Source: Lachnospiraceae bacterium | GTDB lineage: Bacteria; Bacillota; Clostridia; Lachnospirales; Lachnospiraceae | Length of the DNA: 56,682 nt | Assembly (NCBI GenBank): GCA_030537145.1 | Contig: JAUNON010000014.1 | Coordinates: 1 to 56,682, forward strand | Direction: 5' to 3' | In this document: positions 42,131 to 50,686 of the stretch, in pieces | Position numbering within the stretch: the stretch's first letter is position 1 | Layout of the letters: every line of letters starts with the position of its first letter | Position numbers and translations under genes: made by a program | Notes under the pieces: model-generated | The model's database searches: none | What the model was told of the DNA's origin: nothing | The model's input: only the letters and a program-made list of their open reading frames with translations

Positions 42131-42172
42131 ATCTCATAGGAAAGGCCTAGCTGCTTTAAAGTGCGAAAGCAT
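42131..42172 (+). repeat. Repeat family A, truncated copy 2
   Basis: Matches the first 42 bases of the long copies (ATCTCATAGG, then CTTTAAAGTGCGAAA) and then diverges, so only the left arm and loop of H1 remain. The rest of the gap to the next gene is A/T-rich with a candidate promoter. Confidence 0.75.
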
Positions 42173-42265
42173 ATCCGGACTGGCCTGCAGGCAGTCCATC
42201 CGTCTCTGCTTTGAGACCGGACTTATACAGTAATTTAATTAAAATAAATTTTTTAAACTGTCTCA

Positions 42266-42294
42266 TTGCATAGTTCTTCTCTTTGGAGTATGCT
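42266..42294 (+). promoter_or_regulatory. Candidate promoter of the alkyltransferase-like gene
   Basis: TTGCAT (42266-42271) and TATGCT (42289-42294) with a 17-bp spacer, 22 bp before the ATG. The ribosome site AGGAGGG lies between. Confidence 0.5.
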
Positions 42295-42315
42295 TTTGTG
42301 CAGGAGGGATTCATT

Positions 42316-42795
42316 ATGGCAAATGAGGACAAAAAAGATTTCAATGCGATGCTGAAGGACAGTAAGGATATGCCGAAGCTTCAGGTAATTACGGATGAAA
42401 AAAGCATAGAGAAGTATGGCGGAGACAGAATGTATTTTGCACCGCCGATTGATTATGATAAAGTAATGAGACTTGTACCGTTTGGAAAACTACTTACCGT
42501 AGGAACTATAAGAGAATACTTTGCAAAAAAGAACGGAGCTGATTTTACAGAGCCGATTACAGCAGGAATATTTGTTTCTATCGCTGCGTGGGCAAGCTAT
42601 CAGCGGACAGATGACAAAACGCCTTATTGGAGAACTCTGAAAGCAAACGGGGAATTAAATGCAAAATATCCGGGAGGCATAGAAGCCCAAAAAGAAATGC
42701 TTGAAAAAGAAGGGCATACGATAATGAAAAAGGGAAGAACGAATATCCGCTATTATGTAAAGGATTATGAAAAATATATCTGTGAATTGTGTTGA
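42316..42795 (+). CDS. Alkyltransferase-like (ATL/MGMT-fold) protein
   Basis: A 159-residue protein. From about residue 62 it has the DNA-binding layout of O6-methylguanine-DNA methyltransferase: VPFGKLLTVGTIREYFA, then TPYWRTLKANGELN, PGG and LLEKEGHT-like blocks. In true methyltransferases the PYWRTL site is PCHRV with the reactive Cys. Here the Cys is absent, as in alkyltransferase-like proteins, which flag O6-alkylguanine for repair. A start at 42283 is in frame, but AGGAGGG points to 42316. The gene is more A/T-rich than its neighbours. Confidence 0.72.
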   Translation: MANEDKKDFNAMLKDSKDMPKLQVITDEKSIEKYGGDRMYFAPPIDYDKVMRLVPFGKLLTVGTIREYFAKKNGADFTEPITAGIFVSIAAWASYQRTDDKTPYWRTLKANGELNAKYPGGIEAQKEMLEKEGHTIMKKGRTNIRYYVKDYEKYICELC

Positions 42796-42911
42796 AGGCC
42801 TGCAATGAAAGAGGATCCGAATTCGGCCTGCTGCTGTTACGTTAAATCAGTCATATTTTTTCTTGCTGTGTCATAATAGTAAGTAATCATAACAGTTGGC
42901 AGGGCAGATTT

Positions 42912-43361
42912 ATGAGAATAAAAAGGACGGAGAGACAGAAAGTCAGGCTGGCGCTGCTGCGGCCGGGATGGTTTGTGGCGGTGCTGCTTGGTATGCTGTG
43001 CTTCGCGGCAGGCTGCAGTTTAACTGGCGGGGATGGAACTCTGACCCCTATGGATTTTACAGTGGTGGAGCCGGATGAGGTGCCTGCGGAGCTGGCCAAG
43101 GTCATGGAAGAACACAAGAGCGAGGAGATGAAGCTTGTTTTTAAGGATAAGGGAAGTCTCTATGTGGTCCGGGGCTACGGAAAGCAGGAGACGGGAGGCT
43201 ACAGCATTGCAGTAGACGGCTGTACGGAAGGAGAAAAAAATATCCATGTGGCAACAACTCTGATTGGTCCGGCTCAGACGGACAAAATTTCGGGGGAGCC
43301 CTCCTACCCGGTCATTGTCCTGAAGATGGAGGACCGGGAAAAAGAGGTGGAATTTGAATAA
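42912..43361 (+). CDS. PrcB-like protease-complex lipoprotein
   Basis: A 149-residue lipoprotein. A basic N terminus and hydrophobic stretch end in lipobox FAAGC (Cys at about 35). The mature part resembles the PrcB C-terminal domain: GSLYVVRGYGKQETGGYSIAVDGC, then LIGPAQTDKISGEPSYPVIVLKM. PrcB assists a surface serine protease in Treponema; the Firmicute role is unknown. Ribosome site is weak. It precedes sipL by 138 bp. Confidence 0.68.
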   Translation: MRIKRTERQKVRLALLRPGWFVAVLLGMLCFAAGCSLTGGDGTLTPMDFTVVEPDEVPAELAKVMEEHKSEEMKLVFKDKGSLYVVRGYGKQETGGYSIAVDGCTEGEKNIHVATTLIGPAQTDKISGEPSYPVIVLKMEDREKEVEFE

Positions 43362-43499
43362 GTAATACAGCTTCGAAAGGTCTGCGTATGTACCAGGTTG
43401 TATAGTTTGCGCTGGGTTTGAAAAAGCTTACCAAGTGCTCAAGGGATGCGCTGGCCGTGAGAAAGTGATTATAACCGGGCAGGAAGGGGAGCGCAGCGT

Positions 43500-45080
43500 A
43501 TGGAAATTCTGAAAAAAAATATCCATATGTACCGACAGACAAAGCGGGCAGTCAGCCAGATCACGCTGGAGGAAGATTTTAATGTGCCGGATGTGAAACC
43601 GGATGTGGAGCAGATCATCCAGAGCAAAGAAAAAACCGTAATTGAAAGTACCCGGGCAGAGGCAGGCCGCTTTTTTCTGAAGGGCTATGTGCAGGTCAAT
43701 GTTCTTTATATGGATGATACGGAGGACCGGCAGATACATAGGCTGGATAACCGGCTGAAATTTGATGAGGCGATCAGTATGGAGGGTCTGGAGGCGGGGG
43801 AAACGGTTTCCCTGAGCTGTGAGATCGAGGACTGGAATGTGGTGCTGATCAACTCCCGGAAGCTGAGTATGCGGGGACTTCTGACCTTTACGGCGGTGAC
43901 GGATGAAATTTATGATATGACTGCCGCAGTGGAGGCGAAAAGCGGGATAGAGCTGTGTCAGAAGAAGAAAAGGCTGGAGTTTATGCAGCTTGAGGTACAG
44001 CAAAAGGATATTATCCGGATAAAAGAAGAAATCCTGCTTTCCTCAAACAAACCGGATATCCGGGAGATCCTCTGGGAAAATGTTCAGCTTCGCGGGTATG
44101 AGATACATGTGCAGGAGGGAAAACTGGCAGTAGAGGGAGAGCTGTTTGTATTTGTTCTCTACAGCGGAAATGATGAGAACGGAACCAAGCAGTGGATGGA
44201 GCATACACTTCCCGTAAAAGGGCAGGTGGAGATACCGGGCTGCACGCCGGAGCTGGTGCCGGATGTGAGCGTATTGCCGGGGCAGATGGAGGTCCAGGTG
44301 CATCAGGATATGGACGGAGAGGAGCGGATCATCCATCTGGAGGGAACGCTGGATCTGGATGTTAAGCTGTATGCCAATCAGGAGATGGAGATTCTGGAAG
44401 ATGTTTTCTCCCCGGAAAAGGAGCTGGAGATCTTTACCCGGGAAGAGCTGTACGAGCGGATGGTGATGCGCAACAGCTCCCGTCTGCGGGCGGTGGGCCG
44501 GATTCAGGTGGAGGGAACAAAGCCCCGGATTCTGCAGATCTGCAACAGCCAGGGCGTAATTAAAATCGATGAGGTGCAGATTACGGAAAACGGGCTTCAG
44601 ATAGAGGGAGCTGTGCTGGTACAGATCCTGTACGTATCTGCGGATGATACGATGCCCTTTGCGGTATTGGAGGGAAGCATACCTTTTTCTCATTTTGCGG
44701 ATATTCCGGGGCTGGACGAAGCGTGCCGCTACCGTCTGAACACAGGGCTGGAGCAGCTTTCCACCACCATGGCGGACAGTGAGGAAATCGAGGTGCGGGC
44801 AGCCGTGAGCCTCAACCTGTTTGTGGTGTGTCCCCATCAGCAGCTTTGTATCGCAGATATTGCAGAAAAGGAGCTGGATCTCCAGAAAATCCAGAAGCTG
44901 CCCGGCATCGTAGGCTATATTGTTCAGGAAGGCGATTGCCTCTGGGACATTGCACGAAAGTATTATACGACACCGAAACGGATCATGGCCATGAACGGCC
45001 TGGAAACAGAAAAAATCTCCCGGGGTCAGCATTTGATCCTGATGAAGGAGGTAGAACGGGTGAACTGCCAGACTGTGTGA
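43500..45080 (+). CDS. sipL: SipL-like spore morphogenetic protein (SPOCS repeats + LysM)
   Basis: A 526-residue soluble protein with SPOCS/DUF3794 domains and a C-terminal LysM. The N-terminal part shows FNVPDVKPDVEQIIQSK (SPOCS hallmark), and a second block has NKPDIREILW at about 180. A third domain is at about 330-440. LysM is at about 477-521 (YIVQEGDCLWDIARKYYTTPKRIMAMNGL). In Clostridioides difficile SipL binds SpoIVA and is needed to build the spore coat; length and order match. Ribosome site GGAAGGGGAG. Confidence 0.92.
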   Translation: MEILKKNIHMYRQTKRAVSQITLEEDFNVPDVKPDVEQIIQSKEKTVIESTRAEAGRFFLKGYVQVNVLYMDDTEDRQIHRLDNRLKFDEAISMEGLEAGETVSLSCEIEDWNVVLINSRKLSMRGLLTFTAVTDEIYDMTAAVEAKSGIELCQKKKRLEFMQLEVQQKDIIRIKEEILLSSNKPDIREILWENVQLRGYEIHVQEGKLAVEGELFVFVLYSGNDENGTKQWMEHTLPVKGQVEIPGCTPELVPDVSVLPGQMEVQVHQDMDGEERIIHLEGTLDLDVKLYANQEMEILEDVFSPEKELEIFTREELYERMVMRNSSRLRAVGRIQVEGTKPRILQICNSQGVIKIDEVQITENGLQIEGAVLVQILYVSADDTMPFAVLEGSIPFSHFADIPGLDEACRYRLNTGLEQLSTTMADSEEIEVRAAVSLNLFVVCPHQQLCIADIAEKELDLQKIQKLPGIVGYIVQEGDCLWDIARKYYTTPKRIMAMNGLETEKISRGQHLILMKEVERVNCQTV

Positions 45081-45157
45081 TGCTCCGGAAAGAGCAGTCG
45101 ATATCTGCGGCTGCAGAACCTTGAAATATAAAAAAACAAAAGAAAAGAGGTAGAAAA

Positions 45158-46069
45158 ATGATGAAATTAGGTGGAAGTGATTTGGAGGTTTCCCGCCTGG
45201 GAGTGGGATGTATGCGTATGGAAAGCCTGACTGTGGAGCAGGCGGAGCGCTTTGTGCTGGATGCTGTGGAGCAGGGAATCAATTTTTTTGACCATGCGGA
45301 CATTTATGGCGGCGGGAACTGTGAGCGGCTGTTTGGGGAGGTGCTGAAGCGGAATCCGGGACTGCGGGAGAAGCTGGTTCTTCAGTCTAAAGCAGGCATC
45401 TGTCCGGAAATGTATGATAATTCCAGGGAGCATCTTCTGGAGGCGGCGGACGGTATCCTGGAGCGTCTGGGTACGGATCATTTGGATGTATTTCTGATTC
45501 ACCGTCCGGATGCGCTGGTGGAGCCGGAGGAGGTGGCGGAGGCCTTTGACCGGCTTCATGCTTCCGGAAAGGTGCGCTATTTTGGCGTGTCTAACCATAA
45601 GCCCATGCAGATGGAGCTGCTTTCCCGGTATCTGAAGCAGCAGCTGCTGGTAGACCAGCTTCAGTTCAGTATTACCAATTCCAATATGGTGAGAAACGGT
45701 ATGGAGGTAAATATGGAAACAGAAGGAGCGGCGGACCGGGACGGCAGCGTATTGGATTATTGCCGCCTGAAGGATATCACGATTCAGGCCTGGTCTCCCT
45801 TCCAGTACGGAATGTTTGAGGGCACCTTCCTGGGAAACCCCAGGTATGAGAAGCTGAACGGAGTTTTGAAGGAGCTGGCAGAAAAGTATGAAACCACTGA
45901 TACTGCCATTGCTTCTGCCTGGATCTTCCGTCATCCGGCCAAGATTCAGCTTCTGGCAGGAACGATGAATCCGGTCAGGCTGGCGCAGATCAACCGGGCA
46001 CAGGAGCTGGCTCTGACCAGGGAGGAATGGTATCGTATCTATTTGGCGGCAGATCATATCCTTCCATAA
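45158..46069 (+). CDS. Aldo-keto reductase
   Basis: A 303-residue NADPH-dependent oxidoreductase of the AKR superfamily (YdhF-like). The TIM-barrel catalytic set is present: FFDHADIYG (Asp, Tyr) at about 44-52, LQSKAG (Lys) at about 80-85, and LIHRPD (His) at about 115-120. The cofactor end is QLLAGTMNPVRLAQI (about 266-280). The physiological substrate is unknown. Ribosome site AAAAGAGG. It is transcribed with or after sipL; a separate promoter for ispE follows. Confidence 0.9.
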   Translation: MMKLGGSDLEVSRLGVGCMRMESLTVEQAERFVLDAVEQGINFFDHADIYGGGNCERLFGEVLKRNPGLREKLVLQSKAGICPEMYDNSREHLLEAADGILERLGTDHLDVFLIHRPDALVEPEEVAEAFDRLHASGKVRYFGVSNHKPMQMELLSRYLKQQLLVDQLQFSITNSNMVRNGMEVNMETEGAADRDGSVLDYCRLKDITIQAWSPFQYGMFEGTFLGNPRYEKLNGVLKELAEKYETTDTAIASAWIFRHPAKIQLLAGTMNPVRLAQINRAQELALTREEWYRIYLAADHILP

Positions 46070-46088
46070 AAATCTGAAAAGAAAAGGA

Positions 46089-46117
46089 TTGCATCCATCT
46101 TGAATTTTGTATACAAT
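46089..46117 (+). promoter_or_regulatory. Promoter for ispE
   Basis: TTGCAT (46089-46094) and TACAAT (46112-46117) with a 17-bp spacer. A TTGAAT at 46100 is too close to the -10 to serve. Confidence 0.65.
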
Positions 46118-46127
46118 AAACGTAACG

Positions 46128-46168
46128 TTTTCGCAGTCCGCGCATCTTCTGCGCAGTCTGCGGGAAAA
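46128..46168 (+). other. Hairpin in the ispE leader
   Basis: TTTTC-GCAG pairs with CTGC-GG-GAAAA and an inner GCGCA-TCTTC-TGCGC stem sits inside. No T-tract follows, so it is not a standard terminator. It may stabilise or regulate the ispE message. Confidence 0.4.
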
Positions 46169-46225
46169 GAATGCGGGAGTGAACAAATCCCTCCAATGAG
46201 GCGAATTCAGAATGGATGAGAAAAG

Positions 46226-47113
46226 ATGAAGGAATTGAAATTAAAGGCAATGGCCAAGATCAATCTTGGCCTGGATGTGCTGAAAAAACGGGAGGACGGA
46301 TATCATGAGCTGCGAATGATTATGCAGACGATCCGTCTTTATGATAAGGTGCAGCTAACGGTGACAGAAGCGCCCGGTATCCGGGTTAAAACAAATCTGA
46401 ACTTTCTTCCGGTGAATGAGGACAATCTGGTCTGGCGTGCGGCCGGGCTTCTGATGGATGAATTCGGGATACAGAAGGGGATATTTATAAACCTGGAAAA
46501 GCATATCCCGGTGGCGGCGGGCCTGGCAGGCGGCAGCTCCGATGCGGCAGCGGTACTGGTGGGCATGAACCGGCTGTTTCGTCTGGGGCTGTCACGGGAG
46601 GCGCTTATGGAGCTGGGAGTGAAGCTGGGGGCAGATGTGCCCTACTGCATTCTGCGGGGGACAGCCCTTGCGGAGGGGATCGGAGAACGGCTGACCCGGC
46701 TTCCTGAGCCGGTTCCCTGTCATGTACTGATTGCAAAGCCGAAGGTTCATGTTTCCACGAAATTTGTATATGGAAGCCTGAAGGCCAATGAGCTGAAGGA
46801 GCATCCGGATATTGACGGACAGATCGCAGCGTTGGAGGAAGGCGATCTGTACGGCCTGGCAAAGCGGATGGGGAATGTTCTGGAGACAGTGACGATACCG
46901 GCTTTTCCGGTGATTCAGGACATTAAAAATGAAATGTGCCGCATGGGAGCAGTGAATGCTATGATGAGCGGCAGCGGTCCCACCGTATTCGGGCTGTTTG
47001 ATGACAAGGCAGCGGCCCGCCGGGCTTATGAAAAGCTGAAGAAGGGAAGTCTTGCAAAACAGGTCTATCTCACAGAGTTTTTTTACAACGGAGGAAACAG
47101 AAATGACAGATGA
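46226..47113 (+). CDS. ispE: 4-diphosphocytidyl-2-C-methyl-D-erythritol kinase
   Basis: A 295-residue GHMP kinase of the MEP isoprenoid pathway, phosphorylating CDP-ME. It starts KAMAKINLGLDVLKKREDGYHEL (residues 7-29), and the ATP loop is PVAAGLAGGSSDAAAVL at about 95-111. LGADVPYC and a C-terminal MSGSGPTVFGLF are the other GHMP blocks. Ribosome site is weak (GATGAGAAAAG). The GntR regulator gene overlaps its 3' end by 11 bp. Confidence 0.95.
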   Translation: MKELKLKAMAKINLGLDVLKKREDGYHELRMIMQTIRLYDKVQLTVTEAPGIRVKTNLNFLPVNEDNLVWRAAGLLMDEFGIQKGIFINLEKHIPVAAGLAGGSSDAAAVLVGMNRLFRLGLSREALMELGVKLGADVPYCILRGTALAEGIGERLTRLPEPVPCHVLIAKPKVHVSTKFVYGSLKANELKEHPDIDGQIAALEEGDLYGLAKRMGNVLETVTIPAFPVIQDIKNEMCRMGAVNAMMSGSGPTVFGLFDDKAAARRAYEKLKKGSLAKQVYLTEFFYNGGNRNDR

Positions 47114-47792
47114 GCTTCAGCTTCAAATGAATGAGTATCTGCCGCTGCGGGATGTGGTATTTCAGACTCTGCGCCAGGCCATCCTGCAGGGATATCTTCA
47201 GCCGGGAGAGCGCCTGATGGAGATTCATCTGGCTCAGAAGCTGGGAGTCAGCCGGACCCCGGTGCGGGAGGCGATCCGTATGCTGGAGCTGGAGGGCCTT
47301 GTGATCATGGTGCCCAGGAAGGGGGCCATTGTGGCGGAGATCACGGTATCGGATCTGGAGGATGTGCTGGAGGTGCGGGAAGCCCTGGAGGAGCTGGCAG
47401 TGAAAAAGGCCTGCCAGAATATGAATGAGGAGCAACTGGAGCGGCTGAAGCAGGCGGCAAAGCGTTTTTCGGATTCCCTGGAGAAGGATTTGCTTGCCAG
47501 TGCCCAGGCTGACGTGGAGTTTCATGAGATTATCTGTGAAGCTACACAAAATAAAAGGCTGGTGCAGATTTTAAACAATATCCGGGAACAGATATACCGT
47601 TACCGATTGGAAAATCTGAAGGACCGGAGCAGCCATGCAAATCTGGTGGAGGAGCATACGGCGATCTGCCGTGCTCTGGAAGAACGTTCTGAGGAAAAAG
47701 CCAGCGAGGCGATCCGGATTCACATTGAACACCAAAAAAGCTCCATCATTGGAAGCCTGAGTATCAAACAGGAGCTGCAGGAAGATAAATAA
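47103..47792 (+). CDS. GntR-family regulator (FadR/FCD subgroup)
   Basis: A 229-residue regulator. Winged HTH at about 15-75 (QPGERLMEIHLAQKLGVSRTPVREAIRMLE) is the GntR signature, and the all-helical FCD ligand-binding domain is at about 85-215, with metal-ligand candidates VEFHEIICE and HANLVEEHTAI. Regulators of this group usually bind an organic acid. Start 47103 has GGAGG 8 nt upstream within ispE. The target is unknown; a role in isoprenoid supply is not implied by the overlap. Confidence 0.93.
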   Translation: MTDELQLQMNEYLPLRDVVFQTLRQAILQGYLQPGERLMEIHLAQKLGVSRTPVREAIRMLELEGLVIMVPRKGAIVAEITVSDLEDVLEVREALEELAVKKACQNMNEEQLERLKQAAKRFSDSLEKDLLASAQADVEFHEIICEATQNKRLVQILNNIREQIYRYRLENLKDRSSHANLVEEHTAICRALEERSEEKASEAIRIHIEHQKSSIIGSLSIKQELQEDK

Positions 47793-47816
47793 AAATGAAG
47801 AGATTGGAAATGATAA

Positions 47817-47847
47817 AGAGATGAGAAGAAATTCTCGTCTCTTTTTT
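47817..47847 (+). terminator. Terminator after the GntR gene
   Basis: AGAGATGAGAA and TTCTCGTCTCT (one wobble pair) with a GAAA loop, followed by six T ending at 47847. Family A copy 3 starts on the next base. Confidence 0.88.
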
Positions 47848-47907
47848 ATGAAATAGGAAAGTTCTTACTTTCCTATTTCATAAAAAGCCCTTCGGGCAAA
47901 CGATGCG
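47848..47907 (+). repeat. Repeat family A, variant copy 3
   Basis: H1 is replaced by a perfect 14-bp stem, ATGAAATAGGAAAG with CTTTCCTATTTCAT and a 6-nt loop (47848-47881). H2 (GCCC-TTC-GGGC) and CAAACGATGCG follow at the same positions as in the long copies. H3 and H4 are absent. It lies 36 bp upstream of gerAA. Confidence 0.8.
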
Positions 47908-47943
47908 TATAAAATCGGAAAATAGCGGAAGGAGCGGAAGGAT

Positions 47944-49422
47944 ATGGCAGAACATATTTCCGGAAATATGGACCAGATGGAGGAGCGGCTTCGTCAGCTA
48001 TGCCAGGGCTGCGATGATATTATTCTTCGCCCCATGTGTCTTGGCGCAAAGAGCCGGATACGCTGTCTGGTGGTTTATGTTGAGGCGGCGACCAGCAATA
48101 TGATGCTGGAGGATTCGGTGATTGGAAAGCTTTTGAATCATCTTTGGGAATTGGATGGGCCCCAAATTCTCCGGACGGTGGAGGAAAATGGCCTGGGGAT
48201 ATCCGATGCGAAAGAACTGGAAACCATGGAGGAGGCCATGGCGGCGCTTCTGGCCGGGAATGCAATCTTTTTTTTAGACGGTTATACGAAAGCGCTGAAG
48301 ATCGGAAGCAAGGGATATCCGGGAATGGGAGTGCCCAAGGCGGATTCTGAAAAGGGATTGCGGGGATCCAAGGAGGCATTTACCGAATCGGTAAAAATGA
48401 ATACTGCGCTGGTGCGAAAACGGCTCCGTACAGAAAAGCTAAAGGTGGAGGAGCTTTTTCTGGGAGAACGGTCTAATACGCTGCTGGCGCTGGTATATAT
48501 GGAGGAGCTGGCGTATCCGGGACTGGTGGAGGAAATCCGTCAGAGAATTGCTGCCATCCATACGGACGGTATCCTGGACAGCGGGATCGTAGAACAACTG
48601 ACACAGGATGTCTGGTATTCTCCATTTCCTCAGTTTCAGACTACGGAGCGGCCGGATCGGGCGGCTGCAGCGGTGCTGGAGGGGCGCATCCTTCTGCTTT
48701 GCGATAATAGTCCGGTGGCGCTTTTGCTGCCTACCACGATGAACAGCCTGCTTCAGACGGGAGATGACTATTACGGGCATTTTGAGATCGCCTCTCTGTT
48801 GCGCTGCATCCGGTATTTGGCAGTATTTCTGGCCTTCTCCATGCCGGGACTGTATCTGGCGGTAACGGGCTTTCATCCGCAGGTACTGCCCACCAATCTG
48901 GTGCTGTCCATGGCAGAGGCCCGGAAAGGGGTGCCGTTTCCGGCTATGGCTGAGGTCCTGCTGATGGAGATATCCCTGGAATTGATGCGGGAGGCAGGGC
49001 TTCGGATGCCCGGTCCCATCGGAAATATGATCGGAATCGTAGGCGGCCTTATCATCGGCCAGGCTGCGGTAACGGCAAATCTGATCAGCCCGATTATTGT
49101 GATCGTGGAAGCGCTGACAGCTCTGGGGTCCTTTTCGATTCCCAATGAAGAATTGTCGGAGGCCTTTCGGATTCTGAAATACGGCATGATCTTTCTGTGC
49201 GGTTTTTTGGGGCTGTACGGTTTTGCCGCCGGATGGCTGCTTTTGCTGGTTCATCTGGCAGGCTTAAAAAGCTTTGGGATCCCTTATCTGATGCCCTTTG
49301 CGGCAGGAGAACGGGATGGAATATCCGGCTGGAATGACGGGATTCTGCGGGCGCCTATCCGGCGGATGAACCGCAGGCCGGTGTATGCCAGACGGGAGCA
49401 GCGGACAAAATCCCGTAAGTAA
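47944..49422 (+). CDS. gerAA: Spore germination receptor subunit A (GerAA/SpoVAF family)
   Basis: A 492-residue membrane protein. A hydrophilic N-terminal domain of about 240 residues precedes the membrane domain (segments at about 285-310, 360-385, 390-415, 420-450). Conserved blocks include SNTLLALVYMEELA, LLLPTTMNSLLQTGDDYY (the usual form has P and D at the domain junction) and MREAGLRMPGPIGNMIGIVGGLIIGQAAV. It is the A subunit of a germinant receptor in the spore inner membrane. Ribosome site GGAAGGA. First gene of a three-gene operon. Confidence 0.93.
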   Translation: MAEHISGNMDQMEERLRQLCQGCDDIILRPMCLGAKSRIRCLVVYVEAATSNMMLEDSVIGKLLNHLWELDGPQILRTVEENGLGISDAKELETMEEAMAALLAGNAIFFLDGYTKALKIGSKGYPGMGVPKADSEKGLRGSKEAFTESVKMNTALVRKRLRTEKLKVEELFLGERSNTLLALVYMEELAYPGLVEEIRQRIAAIHTDGILDSGIVEQLTQDVWYSPFPQFQTTERPDRAAAAVLEGRILLLCDNSPVALLLPTTMNSLLQTGDDYYGHFEIASLLRCIRYLAVFLAFSMPGLYLAVTGFHPQVLPTNLVLSMAEARKGVPFPAMAEVLLMEISLELMREAGLRMPGPIGNMIGIVGGLIIGQAAVTANLISPIIVIVEALTALGSFSIPNEELSEAFRILKYGMIFLCGFLGLYGFAAGWLLLLVHLAGLKSFGIPYLMPFAAGERDGISGWNDGILRAPIRRMNRRPVYARREQRTKSRK

Positions 49423-49515
49423 AAAAAGTCCGGCAGGCCTGCAGCTTCCGGAGGTTATTGTGAAGGGATGTATGCAGGCGGCGGAAACAGAAGGATTCGA
49501 GAGAGGAGGAGAAGG

Positions 49516-50673
49516 ATGTTTTCGGAGAATCAGAAAATATCTGCAAACCAGCTTCGGGCATTGCTGCTGACCGACTGGATGGGAAAATTGCTGCTGTTAG
49601 TGACGGAGGATGCAGGAAGGCTTGGCGGCCGGAATATGCTTCTGGGCATTTTGGCAGGACTTCTGCTGGCAGTGGCGGCCGGCCGGGGAGCTATAGGCGC
49701 AGCCGGGGATGCTGCGAAGGATTATTATGGGCGTCTGGATAATGCTGCAGGTAAATGGACGGCATATTTTATTTACTTCACAATTATGATTTATCTGGTG
49801 GGACAGGTTTCCCTTGTTTTTTATCTGTGCGCTCAGATTGCAGGAACCTATTTGCTTCCGGAGGTAAATGAGACGGTCTTAATTCTGGTACCGGGGATTT
49901 TGGGGTACTATCTGGCCCGAAGCGGGCTGGAAGCGGAAGGAAGGATCAGCGAAATGACGGCCTTCTTGCTCTGGGGCCTGTTTTTTCTAATGCTGGCGCT
50001 GACGCTCCCGCAGATCCGTCCGGAACAATTGACAGACAGCGCAGGAAAGCTGGACGGAGGGGTTTGGAAGGCCGGAGCATATACGGTATTTGCGGGATTT
50101 GGCACGATAGGCATCCTGCCGCTGCTTCTGCCGCAGATTATAGTTCCGCAGGTGGAGGCGGGGACAGGAAAAGGAAGCGGCCTGGAAAAAGGAAACGGGG
50201 AAAGGATTATGATTCAGAAAAAGGTAGGTGAGGCAATTCTGATGGGAGGAGCGTTGCTTCTCCTTTCGGGGGCGGCCGCATATGGCATTTTCGGTACGGA
50301 CGGAATGAAAACGCTGCGCTGGCCGGTGATCGTCCTGATGAGCTGTACCAATTTGCAGGGCGTGTTCCTGCAGCGCTGGGATGTACTGATGATCGGTTTT
50401 TTGATTTTTTGTCTGTTTCTTTCCGCCGGAACCAGTATCTACTGCCTGGGAGCCGCCGGAGGCCGCCTGAGGGCTTCCAGGAAAACGGTTTTGATGATAG
50501 GAGTGGGAATATCCTGGCTTTTGGCCTTCTGGATGGGGAAGAGCCCGGAGGCGGTGCTCTGGTACAGGAGGATCGTATTCTGGTTTTGCGCCCCGGTATT
50601 GGCGGCGGCAGCCGTGCTGCTGGCCCGGCGGGAAAAAGGAACCGGAAACTCTGGGAATAAAAATGCGGAATGA
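49516..50673 (+). CDS. gerAB: Spore germination permease subunit B (GerAB)
   Basis: A 385-residue APC-superfamily protein with about 10 membrane helices. It starts KISANQLRALLLTDWMGKLLL and includes GILGYYLARSGLEAEGR and AGFGTIGILPLLLPQI. GerAB subunits hold the germinant-binding pocket. Start 49516 is fixed by GAGGAGGAG. 93 bp after gerAA. Confidence 0.92.
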   Translation: MFSENQKISANQLRALLLTDWMGKLLLLVTEDAGRLGGRNMLLGILAGLLLAVAAGRGAIGAAGDAAKDYYGRLDNAAGKWTAYFIYFTIMIYLVGQVSLVFYLCAQIAGTYLLPEVNETVLILVPGILGYYLARSGLEAEGRISEMTAFLLWGLFFLMLALTLPQIRPEQLTDSAGKLDGGVWKAGAYTVFAGFGTIGILPLLLPQIIVPQVEAGTGKGSGLEKGNGERIMIQKKVGEAILMGGALLLLSGAAAYGIFGTDGMKTLRWPVIVLMSCTNLQGVFLQRWDVLMIGFLIFCLFLSAGTSIYCLGAAGGRLRASRKTVLMIGVGISWLLAFWMGKSPEAVLWYRRIVFWFCAPVLAAAAVLLARREKGTGNSGNKNAE

Positions 50674-50686
50674 GAGGAAGGAAAGC

